64,000 nt of DNA from Pomacea canaliculata (taxonomy: Eukaryota; Mollusca; Gastropoda; Architaenioglossa; Ampullariidae), in the NCBI RefSeq assembly GCF_003073045.1, contig NC_037599.1:26140695-26204694 (forward strand). Reading direction: 5' to 3'. The notes beneath the pieces are model-generated. The model saw only the letters and a list, made by a program, of their open reading frames with translations, searched no databases and was not told the origin of the DNA. Both the position numbers and the translations under genes were made by a program. Shown here piece by piece: positions 13,301-24,653 of the stretch (within the stretch, counting starts at the first letter, position 1; the number at the start of each line of letters is the position of its first letter).

Positions 13301-13450
13301 AGGACTCAGGAGGAATCAAACAGAGACTGAAGAAGAGTGAGTGCTGACATCTGTTGTCAGCCATCACCTCGTGTGTCATTCTTGTCAATGACATTTTCTG
13401 GACGCAGCCGCGGTAAAGTTGAAGAAAAATGAACAATTAGCAAAATAAAC
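10330..13450 (+). mobile_element. Rex1/CR1-like LINE, nearly full coding length, two frameshifts
   Basis: Non-LTR retrotransposon. The first frame (10443-11519) is an APE-type endonuclease: it has SNVRSLHNK, TETWL, LLGDFN and GRSDHN motifs in order, then YPNNKPWLGKGLK-type linker sequence. The second frame (11536-12147) has the RT start NPRKAPGPDHV and RPVALTS. The third (12089-13330) has MDFSSAFNTV, TPQGCVLSP and the catalytic YADD (near 12.6 kb). Frames change near 11514 and again near 12130, so the copy is not translatable as one protein, but divergence looks slight. A direct repeat of about 30 bases near 10.33-10.40 kb lies just upstream. The family is known to mobilise by target-primed reverse transcription. 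Confidence 0.85.
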
Positions 13451-13555
13451 AACTGATCAATGCTTACGTGTCATCTACGGTGTCACCGATCACCGCAACT
13501 AAAAAATATATCCATGGTATTCATATTGCCATGGCATAGCGTCGCACGAACTGTT

Positions 13556-14750
13556 TCATCCTACACTTTGTGCGAGTTTGCTGCCTGTCTCGCGGTAAGT
13601 CGCTGCGATCTGCACGGTTCGGACACGATAGGGACTGTCATTTCTGGTACTGTCATCTGACACCACAGACACTGTTACTTCTGGCACCACAGGCATTGTC
13701 ACAAGAGTTCTGTGGTGATGGTTTGGAAGAGTAGCATACCACCCTGGCGTTTCCTCTTCACTGTCGTCATCCTGAAGGTATGGCGCTCCCGCAGTTGAAT
13801 GTCCTTTATCTTGGAGTATACCAAATGATCGTCTAGGTACACAAGAAGGACTGAAATTAAAAAGTTCGGCATGGTGGTCTGCATTAACCTCTGGAAAGTG
13901 GCTGGTGTGGACGTCAGACCCATTGGCATCCTGGAACGGGCGTGTTGCCAGCGGCCCTAGCCAGTCCTTTTGTTGACAATGTCTTCTCAAGATGAGCTTC
14001 ATGCACGGCTGCCTGTACTGCCTGCGCCACATCTGCGGTAGAGTCCATTATCCGATCAAGAACGTTCTTCCCTAGTAGAAGCGACACGCGCCTCCTGCGC
14101 TCACTTGTGACCACATCGACCTTGACCACCAGGATAGGAACGTCCTCAGACGCTGGCCGTAAACATGTCCACCACCGCCACTCCTGAGTTTGTTTTAGCT
14201 GTAAGTCCTGTATGTGCCCTCGTGCCCACTCGTCAGTGACCGTCGTTACCTCACTGCCGGTGTCGAGCAACGCCATCACTCTAATGCCATAAATGACAAC
14301 CTCCGCCGTCGGACACTTTCCAGTCAGGCCAGCTACACTTTATTTCCCTGTCATCCTGTTACGGAAAACGGGGGCAGTCACTTTCCCTGACCGGTCGGGC
14401 TGCAGTCCTCCGAGATGGTGTCAATCGCCGCCACTTCGACGCTCTGCGCCGCCTTCTACCTCGCCTGCTTAAATTCTGGAGCTTCGCGGCGTATTCGTCA
14501 ACCACCTCATCACGTTGCTGTGGCACTGAATTTTTTTTTCTTTCCGTTCGCCGTACGCCTCCACTAGGACACCCAAGATCTTTCTCGGCGTATCTCTTGC
14601 GTCATGCGGAAGCATCATAACTCGACGTCTGGCAGGTCCCTCCAGCGAGCTCAAGATGTAACCACGAGCCGCATTCTGACACATCGGGTTTAGGGCGAGA
14701 GCTAACTCGACCTCTGTTTCAATCTCGTCGACACTCGTTGGTCCACCGGC
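13556..14750 (-). mobile_element. Ty3/gypsy LTR-retrotransposon fossil, internal region only
   Basis: Remnant of an LTR retrotransposon on the minus strand. Recognisable parts in element order are a gag piece (about 14.68-14.47 kb), an aspartic protease piece (about 14.28-14.04 kb) and a short reverse-transcriptase piece (about 13.93-13.75 kb). No flanking LTR pair could be matched to it. It is broken, with at least three interruptions and most of pol missing. Its divergence suggests an old insertion. It lies between two LINE copies within the expanded unit 1. Confidence 0.7.
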
Positions 14751-14794
14751 AAACTACTGAAAGCGGACTAACTAGTATGCTCGTAGAGCCTCTG

Positions 14795-15098
14795 CCCACC
14801 CAACGGATAGCATCATGGTCCTCTCTATGTACTAATCTTCTGTCGTGGGCTTCTGCCCGTGATGAACAAATGTTTCTTTTTGTTAAGCAGTGCTTTTAGG
14901 CCCTTGGTCACCCAAGGTTTGTTGTTAGGATAAACATACACTGCTTTGATGGACTGGTGCAATCAACACTATTTTACTCCTCACTTTTACTTCTAACTGT
15001 GTGTTAAATGTCTGTATGGGTATGTGAGCAAAGACAAATTTCTGTCCTCCTGGGCAGACAATAAAGTCTGTTTTGATTTGATTTGATTTTGATTTGAT
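14795..15098. mobile_element. Rex1-like LINE derivative with inverted segment (short copy)
   Basis: Positions 14795-14950 are antisense LINE coding sequence (minus strand PNNKPWVTKGLKAL). From about 14990 the sequence turns to sense 3' UTR (AAAGACAAATTTCTGTCC, then ACAATAAAGTCTG) and ends in the TTTGA-rich tail typical of this LINE group. The same antisense-to-sense junction occurs at 35.55-35.57 kb. The right-hand tail marks the insertion end near 15098. Confidence 0.7.
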
Positions 15099-15428
15099 TA
15101 ATCACACACACACACACACATGGTCATGTCGTAAGATTCTGTATAAGAAACAACCTTGTAACTTTCTGTTAGCTTTAATTGATGTGGCTTTCCAACTACC
15201 TTAGCGGTTTCCCGATATTTGTTATTTCATCAAACTCATAGTTGACCTGTTTCGATATATGTGTAATGTCTCAAGGGTCTCCTAAGTTTTAGTGTGTGTG
15301 TGTTTTAAATATGAATCCCAGATAAAACAGTTGAGTTGTTTGTTACCAATATTGGTAAATCACATGACAAAGCACGACGCGCTAGAGTATGTTTACCGCA
15401 GCCTAAAATGGTGAGTCGAAATCACGTT

Positions 15429-16153
15429 TGTTAGGCGCGGAAGGGGGTTGTCCCCCTTGTTGATTAGAGAGTAGAGTGCTGTCCCTTGGGGCTAGACGGT
15501 TGAAACGGGGGAAAGCGAGGACGATCAAGAAAAGCGTACAAGAGTGAGTTAAGGTTTCATGAGAAAAGACTGAGTTAAATTATTTGCGCGAGTCTATGGA
15601 GAAGGAAGACTATAGAGAGTTTTCGAGTGTAAAGAGACACGAAAATGGGAATAATTCCTTGCCTTGTCAAGGAGGAAGGAAGAAACAAAAGAAAACAAAG
15701 CGATTGGAAGAGGATCGTCATCAGCCGGTGTACTCTGCCTGGTCAGCACCTACTGTTGGAAGTTTAAAAGTGTAGTCGACAATTATTAAAACAATTACTC
15801 AAGGATATTTCAGGGAAGTTTTCAAGGACGGATATTTGAAGAAGTGTAGTTGTGTGTGTCTTAGTGTGAACGTTTCTGGACATCCTCAAAACTGTAAGTG
15901 AAAGTTTTGGGAAGTATTGAAATAAACATTGGTCCAACTAAAATTAAATGACGGAAGAGTCCTGACATAGATATGTTATTTATGGTTTATAGCCATGTTT
16001 AGGCATTGATGGTTGAGTTTTGTAAGTTGTCACCCTTTACGTTCCATAAATACAAGCTCCCGTACAAAGAAAGCCCACCTACAAATCTTTGTAATAAAGA
16101 ATACGTGTGGGGCGAAGTGTATTGTCAGTGACCTGACTGAGCCGTCCCCAACA
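15429..16153. mobile_element. solo LTR fossil, complete-looking
   Basis: A 725-bp segment running TGTTAGG...CCCCAACA with the flanking repeat CACGTT on both sides (15423-15428 and 16154-16159). It is related to the LTRs in units 2 and 3 (19834-20676 and 27497-28043) but clearly divergent from them. No internal retrotransposon sequence is joined to it, so it is a solo LTR. A 63-codon open frame inside (15584-15775) is probably fortuitous. Confidence 0.7.
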
Positions 16154-16972
16154 CACGTTGATCAACTCTCCTGACTAGACAGCGCACCGAACAATTTCTT
16201 TTTAATTCTAATATTGTACACGAAGAAAAGCAATGGTTTAAACTAAAATTTGTGCTTAGCTATGTTGTTAAGTGCTTAACGTAGATAGATTAATATGTTG
16301 TAAATTAAGAATCTAAATTTAAGATGGATGTGACGCGTGGACCAATGAAATACCACGCAGTGTGAACATGTAGCGAGCGTAGCTGTTTTCCATGATGCGT
16401 AAGTTCTACGAAATCTATGTTTCTTAATACAAAATAATTAATATGTAAACAATAACACTGCAGCCCTTGTAGACACGTTACATGGTGTGTATTAATCTAT
16501 AAATAATATGTTATAACAATTCAGAATTATTACAAGTAGGACCATACCGCCATGATGTACAACCACAAGTGTGCTAGTTTATTGCACGAGACATATACAA
16601 GTATTTTATGACAAGATTGTATATAGAGACGTGTTTTAACAAAGTGCTTGCTTTTACAGACAGCTTTTGAATATTGAAATGACAACCAACACTACAGGAT
16701 ATAATTGCCATATACTTCATTGTTTGGTCTTTCTTGTATTTAGTACTTTCATTTCCATTGAGATATTTTAAAGGACATGATCAACCAGATATGAGGAGCA
16801 TAGTCCGGTGTTTCATCTTTTACAGATTTGCAATAAAACAAATGTTCTTACGATTGTAGTTTAAAATAAGTCTGTCGGAATACCTTAATAATTAAAGTAA
16901 AATTTGCTTACATCTTCTGATTCACACTGATTCGCAGGAGTTCTACTGGAGAAGAGCAGACAAATAGGAATA

Positions 16973-18163
16973 TTACATAACAGCACAGCCCTTCACGGAA
17001 AGTCCGGGATTCTTATCTGTAACTAAATCTTTTTTAATCTTGTCTACGGAGTGGCCAGTCTTTTCAGCCTCTTTGGTAATTTCGTGGTCGATCTGTTTGA
17101 CAAGATGATTTGAGTAATAAGACCCGTTATTCTGAATTTTAAGGTCGACCACACATTGCAGCAGTCTTTTCGCTTCCTGTTTCGTGGAGGATGTGTTTCT
17201 GAGATCATCGCTGAAGCAGACAAAACGGTTGCCAGCTTCTTCAAGCAGTGTTAAAAAACTAGGAGGAAGAGTCTTTTCCTTGTGCTGCAATGCTTCTTGG
17301 AATTCCTTTTGAGTGACTGCGGTTATAACAAGAATAAGGTATTTAGTCATCTCCTGGCCAAAAATGGTTTTTAAATTTTCATACGCTTGTATTTCCTCTT
17401 TTGTAAAGCGACTCGATCCTCTGATTACAAAGCAGATTGCGTCAGGTCCCGGCATCATGGTCGCTACACTCTTGGCGATCTGCATTTCCACTTCACCTTC
17501 AGGTCGATCAGTGCCACAAACACCTGGTGTATCAGTTATCTGTAACACCATTTAGGCAAATAACTAAAGATATGTATTAACAGCAATAAGCATTTAATTG
17601 CGCCTTACATGATTTGCTTCGAGCGCTTTATAGAAGTGATACATGTACTACAGATAGGAATGGAAAATACAAAAGTGAGGAGAACTATGTAGCAAAGGAA
17701 ATGGAAAGAGATAATGGTGAATACAAGCTGTTACTACAAGCTACAATTATGGACTATTTCAATATCCAGCACAAAACAGATAATCCCTGTTAAAATTCTT
17801 AACACTAGTTACAGCTTGATTGTGAGGTAAAACTGTATTGCATGTGGTTGTTAGAAGCCTGTGCTGTTTTTATTTGTTTGTTTGTTTTTTTTGTTTTGTT
17901 TTGTTTTGTTTTTTGCAATCTGTTGTAATGTAAAATTATGATGTCTTTCTTAAATCCTGCGCTATGTTAGTTTTTGCACACTGAATTAATGAGAGAACCT
18001 CAATGTCGTAGCCACATCTGAAGGCCTTCTTCCATTTACACTCGCAAGTCCCTGAGCTCATTCCACACTGTGGATCAAAAAACGACTCTCCAAGAACGGT
18101 GTTGCCCACAGTGCTCTTTCCACTTCCGATCCTACCTATCAGCAGAATGCGGTAAGCTGACAT
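16973..18163 (-). CDS. GIMAP/AIG1-type GTPase, unit 2, CaaX tail (two coding exons)
   Basis: Predicted 243-residue paralogue of the unit 1 GTPase. Exon 1 is 18163-17999 (55 codons) and exon 2 is 17539-16973. The join is GAG|GTTCTC to ACAG|ATAACT in phase 0, which keeps ITDTPG in place of VTDTPG. The P-loop is GRIGSGKST; the invariant lysine and serine are kept but the usual GKTG start is GRIG. The family box GNRFVCFS is present. The protein ends KGCAVM, a CaaX motif favouring farnesylation by rule of thumb. The ATG follows TTTTTTCAG, as in unit 1. The intron is about 460 bases and has no LTR. Frame and splice sites are intact, so it may be active. Confidence 0.85.
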
Positions 18164-18987
18164 CTGAAAAAAACAGATACAAAGTTTCTCTCTTTCTGAC
18201 TCGCTGTGGCGCAGTGTGTGTACACCATGTTCGTGGGATCGCTTAGATTCATGTGTGCATGTGTGTGTGTGTTCTCAAATAAAATGCACACCGATTGCTC
18301 GATATGTTCCAAATTAGCATAAATGATCGTTTTAACAACGAATAAAGTAAAAGGGAAAGGAGGAGGGGACAAAAAACCAGCACACATACACACTAGCAAG
18401 ACGCCATATTTTTTATTATCTCCCTTTACTTCAGGTGTCGAATATGCGCCATCACATTATTGGGGCATCAGGAGTACAAACACTGACACCGCTTACAAAT
18501 ACACTAGACACTGATAAAGTGACAGCTAGAAAGTTGACATTAAAATTAAAAAAATAGTAGTTGAAAAAATAATAACTAGCGATGAATAATTATAGTTCTT
18601 TTTTTTCCAAATCAGATCGTGCTTTCTTAAAGGTTTCAATAAGATATCCTATAGTAAGCAAAAGAATTTCGATTTTTTTTTTTGTTACAAAAATATCATT
18701 TGCTTCATTTTCAAAAAAAGTAAATACAGGATAGGTTTCAAAGCAAACTCAATTTTTTGTTCTTTTTAAATAGTCACGTTACATCCGCAAACAATATTGT
18801 AAACGCTTAGACTGAGTAACAATGAAGTGTGCTGCTCAAGCAGATCATCTAAAATATAGTACCATAAATTCGGTACTTATGAACCTCGTTTTTCAAAGGA
18901 GAAGTAAGCATGCTGTTAATCACTAGAGTATTGATATACAGCAGAAAAAATTATAATGTAAATATGAAAACGTATGAGAAAACATAC

Positions 18988-19370
18988 CTTTAAATCACTG
19001 TCTCTTGGCGATTATCAGGATTGGAAGATACAAAGTCTAAAAAGCTTGAGGCAAAAACCGTCTGTGACCCGAGTTCAACACTGACAGGGTGTTTTACTGA
19101 GACTGCTTGTCACAAAACTCCGCCCTCATCAGCATATGTAATGGTGAGAGAGAGAGAAAGGAAAAGAGAGAGAGATAGCCGACAGCCGCAGTAGCAGGCA
19201 CACATCATGGATGTGTATAGGTGGACTGCTGTCTGTCTGCCGAGACCAACGCTTAGCCTGTTATGAAGGTCTCCGCTGCTAGTCTCGGCGAGCCTAAACA
19301 ATGAATTTGACTAAACCGGAAGCTTTGTACACACCTGCCTTGTTTTAGTAGTTAGATGGAAAAAAAAATC
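18988..19370 (-). promoter_or_regulatory. leader exon and promoter block of GIMAP unit 2
   Basis: Counterpart of 5787-6180. On the minus strand the donor AAAG|GTATGT ends the non-coding exon at 18988. The octamer-like TATGCTGATGAGGGCGGAG block follows upstream, then a purine-rich repeat (plus-strand GAGA), then the conserved 19190-19350 block. The spacing to the coding ATG (about 0.8 kb) is shorter than in unit 1, which contains a foldback MITE. Confidence 0.5.
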
Positions 19371-19833
19371 GTCTGCAAGCAGTTCAGTAATACAAGTTCC
19401 TGCTCACACATTATTTTATTTGTTTCTTCCTTTCAAATTCTGGTCTATACACACCTTCGAACCTGTTTGTGTGATTTTGCAGAAATTGTTTTAAGTAAAT
19501 GCTTTCAAGCCTGCAGCAGTTCGACACATCCAGGCTAGGAAATCTTGTACATGATTGTATACACATACGTTTGCACATTAATAAATGTAAACACACGCGC
19601 AAAGATTCCTGCACCTCATTGATTGATTGGAGAAATATTTGTTCTCCACTAATTAAGGTGCAGAGTTTGCTCTAAAAAAGATGGTGAAATAATTCCAGTA
19701 CAAAAACGTTTGAACAGTTGAATTATGTTTAAGAAAGAACATAAAAAGATTTTACTTAAGACAACGTTTCACAATGACAACAGCAAGACATTTCTGAAAT
19801 CTGTGATATTGTAGAATTTTAATAGAAATACAG

Positions 19834-20197
19834 TTAGGAACGAGGGGTTGTCCCCCTTGCCTGCTTTGAGGCCGAGATTCTCACCCTTAACTGTGCACTA
19901 GATGGAATGCGTGGAAGTGAGTATGTTTTAAGAAAAGCGCGTACGATTGAGTGAAAGGTTCCCTGAACCCATGTAGTTGGGGAAAAACTGAGATCGGGTA
20001 TTTCCACTTCAGTCGTCGAAGAAGAGAGACCGCAGCGTATTTCTGAGTAAAAAAGCCCGGGGAATAGGAATATTTCCTTGCCTAGTTATGGTATGAGACA
20101 AGTTGTTTTTATTTCTTTGGTTTTCTATATAACGGTGAGAGAATGGTGTGTAAACTTATATTTGGAATCATGAAAATAGAAAGAGTTATTATTGTTT

Positions 20198-20231
<34 letters not shown>

Positions 20232-20676
20232 AATAGCAGCAGTTAAAGTTCAATATTTTTTCCCAGAGAAGAAAAGACGAATTGGTGTGTATCATCGGCA
20301 GTCAGGTGTATCTGCTTAGGAGAGTTTTTCAAGGGAAATTTTTCAACAAATTTTATGTGTGTAAGAGTGAACGTTCCTGGACTTTACCAATCGTAAGTGA
20401 GAACTTTGGAACCACTGAAGTAACATGTGTTTATATAGATTGAACTACAGAGAGGTTTGCGAGTCATCTCTGTCATTGATGTGGTATTTATGGTTCGCAG
20501 TCCTTTTAATGGATTGATTTGAGTTACGTACACGTTGTTGTCCTAACCTAAAATAAATACAAGCTCCCGCATAATGTAGTAGTGTAATGCCAAGTACAAA
20601 TGTTTGTAATCCGTTGTCAGAAAGGACACGTGTGGGACTTAGTGTGTTCTCTGTGTCTCGTGTGTCGTCCCCAACA
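19834..20676. mobile_element. LTR fossil upstream of GIMAP unit 2, nearly whole
   Basis: Segment starting in TTAGGAACGAGG and ending CCCCAACA, followed by GTAAC. It is closely related to 27497-28043 in unit 3 and lies at the same place relative to the promoter block. Unit 1 at 6630-6700 lacks it. It carries a (GTT)n run at about 20190-20231. It is a solo LTR with no internal genes. The shared position suggests one insertion before units 2 and 3 separated. Confidence 0.7.
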
Positions 20677-22606
20677 GTAACTTCCATAGATGGCAAAGCT
20701 GAAACAATTTAGTAAAAATGTGAGCAGTCGATGTCTTCTTTGATAGGGATTGTTCCAAACAACCATTATGACCCAAAAGTAGCTAGGTGGGGTTAAATAT
20801 AATGCAGGAAAACACGCAAAACAGTTTATATAGACCTCAAGTAAACATTTTGCTCCACACCTCTCTTTCATTCATTCTCTGTGCTCTTCACTATTTCCAC
20901 CAGTCAACCATAGCGATCTAGAGGTGCAATTCTGTTTTTATGATAATTGAACTCCAGATAAGAGTTTCTTTCCACAAATATGGGTCACTACCCCTTACCG
21001 TTTTTCAAAAATTCAGCTACAGTCACGTGCAGTCAAACAGTCTGTACAGAAAGAGGTCATAATTAGAAATCTGGATTGTATCAGTATGATAATAGCTACA
21101 GCCGATAGTCCACCCTATGCTCCACTGGGGGTGATTAGGAACAAGAAGAAGACAGCCGATGGTAGGGCTAGATATGTTATCAGGGTTACCTTTGAACAAA
21201 CGTGTTATCGACAGTTTGACATATATGTGCATGCTGGTTTCTCTTGGCAAGATACTCAATAACTGAAGGAAGGGTAGGGATTAAACCTGCGGTGGTCATA
21301 ACTTTACAAGATATTACCACTTTCATTAATCACTCATTTAATGTACAAGACATATGAAGACGACAGAGAGACTGAGAAAGAATAATTGATTTATTTTTGT
21401 GTGTGGAACCGGCATTAATTCTACAAAAAGTGTTGGTTGTTTATCGCCCTTTTCGTGTTACTCGTCCGTACCGTTCACAACTGTCTTTCACTCAGGATTT
21501 TACACTGTACTATTTATAGACACTTGTTCATGGCTTTTTTGTACTTTGTACTTTTGTGCTCAGAACCATAATATTACATTCTTGACGCAGCAGTCACACG
21601 ACCTACCCTCTCAGAATTGATGTGTGATATTAGTGCATGACAAGTTCTCTAACCGTGACCATTACTGTTGTCTGCCCCCAGACATATAATTGGAGCAATA
21701 TAAGTTAGTATGGTATTTTATTTTTATATAATATAAAAATAGTGTTAATGGAGTGTGAACTGATGTAGATTTGTCTTCTTGCGTTGAATGGCCATGTGAC
21801 CTAACACAAGGGCAAAAAATTGCGTACAGTACGCATTAAAAGTTCGGAGGACCCCTTCAATTTTTGTCAATGGAGTCCCCTCCAAAGTTGGGCGAACAAC
21901 AGGGACCCCTTAAAAATCTGAAGAAGGGGTCCCTGGGATCCCAAAGAATTTAGCCTTAGCAGAAGCCCTGGTATAGACAAATGTTTAATTTGAGTGACGT
22001 TTTCTTGTTTTCATTTTAATTTAGGAACTGATAAGAATAACATTGGGAGCTATTATATCAACGAGAATATTGATTAGCACAAAAATAAAATGCAGGCAGT
22101 CATTACCTATCGTGCAAGAAATCCCCACTTATCAAAAGAGCAGGCTACAAAAGAAATTAAAAAATATAGTTGACTAAAAAGAAAGATCCATAGTCTTGGA
22201 TGGTCAGCATAAGTACAAGTGTTAAGTAATGTAGTTTTAGTCTGCCTTTTTGGTGATGCGTCTGTTGGCATGACGACTGGTTACTTGAAGAAGGACTGGA
22301 AGATGATCTTGTAGACAGCGTATTCTTATTGTTTTGGTCAATGGAATTTATTTCTTGCTCGAGCAAATCACGCGGTAGTCCGTTACATCTAATTATCTAG
22401 AAGACGCTTGGCATCTAACCCATATCATGATATCAGTTAAGGTCCAATTTTCGCTGCAGTGGGACGATAGAGGTGGGCATCACGAGGAGCGGAGACCGAT
22501 CAGTAGCCCCTCAGGTGGCTTGACATTGTTTTCTTCGTGCAATCTCATGCTAGAGTAATAAAGTCAATGTGAGGGGTTAGCAACCACATACGATTTAAAG
22601 ATAGCT
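20677..22606. other. unit 2 upstream DNA and unit 2/3 boundary, no gene seen
   Basis: Positions 20677-21800 align with 6.69-7.7 kb of unit 1. From about 21.81 kb a unit-2-specific block contains repeated GGACCCCTT-type words on both strands (21855-21950). Positions 22.10-22.25 kb resemble 34.07-34.22 kb, and 22.25-22.6 kb resembles 0.65-1.02 kb, so unit 3 begins here. Nothing coding was recognised. Confidence 0.45.
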
Positions 22607-22610
22607 TTAA

Positions 22611-23485
22611 AGGGATTCTAAAGGCAAAATAAAACTGCTTAGAATCGCGTAAAGAGTAGATAAATTTGAATCTCGTCTATTTATATGTGTGTTCATGTGG
22701 AAAACGTTGAAGGTTTTTAGTAGAATTTTGTGTTTAATAACTGAAATTACACGGGACTCTTTTTTTGCTTCCACGAAGTCTCGTTCTCCGTCAAGTGACC
22801 CTATGACATGTGGTTTCCATAGTGAGAACCATGCCTCGAGAACGTGCTGCACCCGATTGCCACGAAAAGATGGAAAAAGATTCAAAATTTTATTTTCATC
22901 AGTTTCCGAAAGACAGAGTCTGACAAGCCTTACACACAGAGTGCGTCATACGAATAAACAGACGTCAAATCTTCGCAAGGATACAGACACTTCCTGTCAT
23001 AGGCTGACGTCACAAGAAGACTCGTCTGATTGATCATCTCATTTGACCGTCGCCACAGCCTTATCGCACGTGTGCGGACGTTTCGCCGCATTATGTCAGA
23101 GAGAGAGACAGAGAGCTTACTTACTTCTCAAAGAATGAAAGTAACTACTAGATTACACAATAATTCTTTATTTCAAACAAATTTTACACACAGACTTCAC
23201 AGACAGTTCACTTTGATTGTCACAGATTATGCGCAACAGCTTTGAGAAAAACATTGATACAATGGCGAGAGAAATGTGTGAGCTAACGGTTCACATGAGG
23301 AGGGATAGTGAGAGAGAGTTCACTGATACATTGATACAATGGCGAGAGAAATGTGTGAGCTAAGGGGCGTCACACACTTGACTTCGGCTAAAGGTCCCGC
23401 GTGAAATGCCGAAATGAAGTGCCCCGCGCCGAAACGTCCGGCGGCGAAACGTCCGTGTACCTTATCGCAAGCCTTGAGTATCCCT
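22611..23485 (+). mobile_element. Kolobok-like DNA transposon, copy C, with nested foldback MITE
   Basis: Termini AGGGATTCTAAAGGC and GCCTTGAGTATCCCT are inverted repeats flanked by TTAA on both sides (22607-22610 and 23486-23489). Position 1011-1060 in unit 1 gives the uninterrupted sequence with a single TTAA. From an ATG at 22831 the plus strand encodes the start of a THAP zinc finger (C-x4-C spacing degraded, then FHQFPKD) before a stop. TTAA duplications together with a THAP-domain transposase are the signature of the Kolobok superfamily. A foldback-like MITE sits inside at 23069-23461. Confidence 0.75.
23069..23461. mobile_element. foldback-like MITE, copy 2, nested in Kolobok copy C
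   Basis: 393 bp with ends CGTGTGCGGAC and GTCCGTGTACC, flanked by a perfect 8-bp duplication TTATCGCA (23061-23068, 23462-23469). The host transposon sequence is continuous at the same site in copies A and B (for example 31630). Its terminal repeat-unit arrays are the shortest of the three copies. It shares with copy 3 an internal duplication of about 33 bases (ATTGATACAATGGCG...) that copy 1 lacks. Confidence 0.8.
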
Positions 23486-24653
23486 TTAAGGACGACATGA
23501 AAGCTCTCTAGACAGATTGATGTTTACTCCTGAGGAAAGAAGTCTAACGACAACCAGGAACTGAGGCAACAAGAAAGGAAGTTTAAAGAAGAAAGACTCG
23601 AACACATCAAAGGACAGTTTACAAACGTGCAATAGAACCTCCACTCCTAACGTCCTATGTACAGCCACAACAAACGCTGCAGTTCATCAAACTAACTTTT
23701 TATCGTCTTGCAAGACGGGAGGATGACAAAATATATCTGTAAGAATGTATATATGAATCTATACATGTATAAATGCATGAATGCATTGAGATGACTGAAA
23801 GTTTAATTTCTTACCTTTTAGGTCTAAGTATTTTCTAAGCTGAACATTCAGGCTTTTAAGAAGTTTGCACCAAGGACAGTTTATTGTGTATATTATTTCA
23901 TCTTTATTTTGACAAGCTACAAACGAAACGGAAAGGCCACAGACGAAGCAAAAGGCTGCTTTCTAATGTCTGATCAGTTCGTACATTCTGATAAAAAAAA
24001 TTTACCAATGAATGAAACCGATGAAATACCACGAAGTGTTAACATGTCGCGAACATAACTGTTTTCCATGATGCTTAAGTTCTAAGACATCTATGTTTCT
24101 TAATGCCCATACAAAATAGCTAATGTAAACAAGAACATTGCAGCATTTGTAAACACGTTGCATGGGATTTATTGATCGATAAACAATATGTTATAACAAT
24201 TCAGAATAATTACAAGTGGGATCATACCGCCATGATGTACAACCACAAGTGTGCTAGTTTATTGCACGAGATATATGCACGGATTTTATGACAAGATTGT
24301 ATATAGAGACGTGTTTTAACAATGTGCTTGCTTTTACAGACAGCTTTTGAATATTGAAATGACAACCAACACTACATGATATACTTGCCATATGCTACGC
24401 TGTTTGGTCTTCCTTGTATTTAGTACTTTCATTTCCATTGAGATATTTTAAAGGACATGATCAACCAGATATGAGGAGCATAGTCCGGTGTTTCATCTTT
24501 TACAGATTTGCAATAAAACAAGTGTCCTTACGACTGTAGTTTTAAAATTAGTCTGTCGGAATACCTTAATAACTAAAGTAAAATTTGCTTACATCCTCTG
24601 ATTCACACTTATTCAGAGGAGTTCTACTGGAGAAGAGCAGACAAATAGGAATA

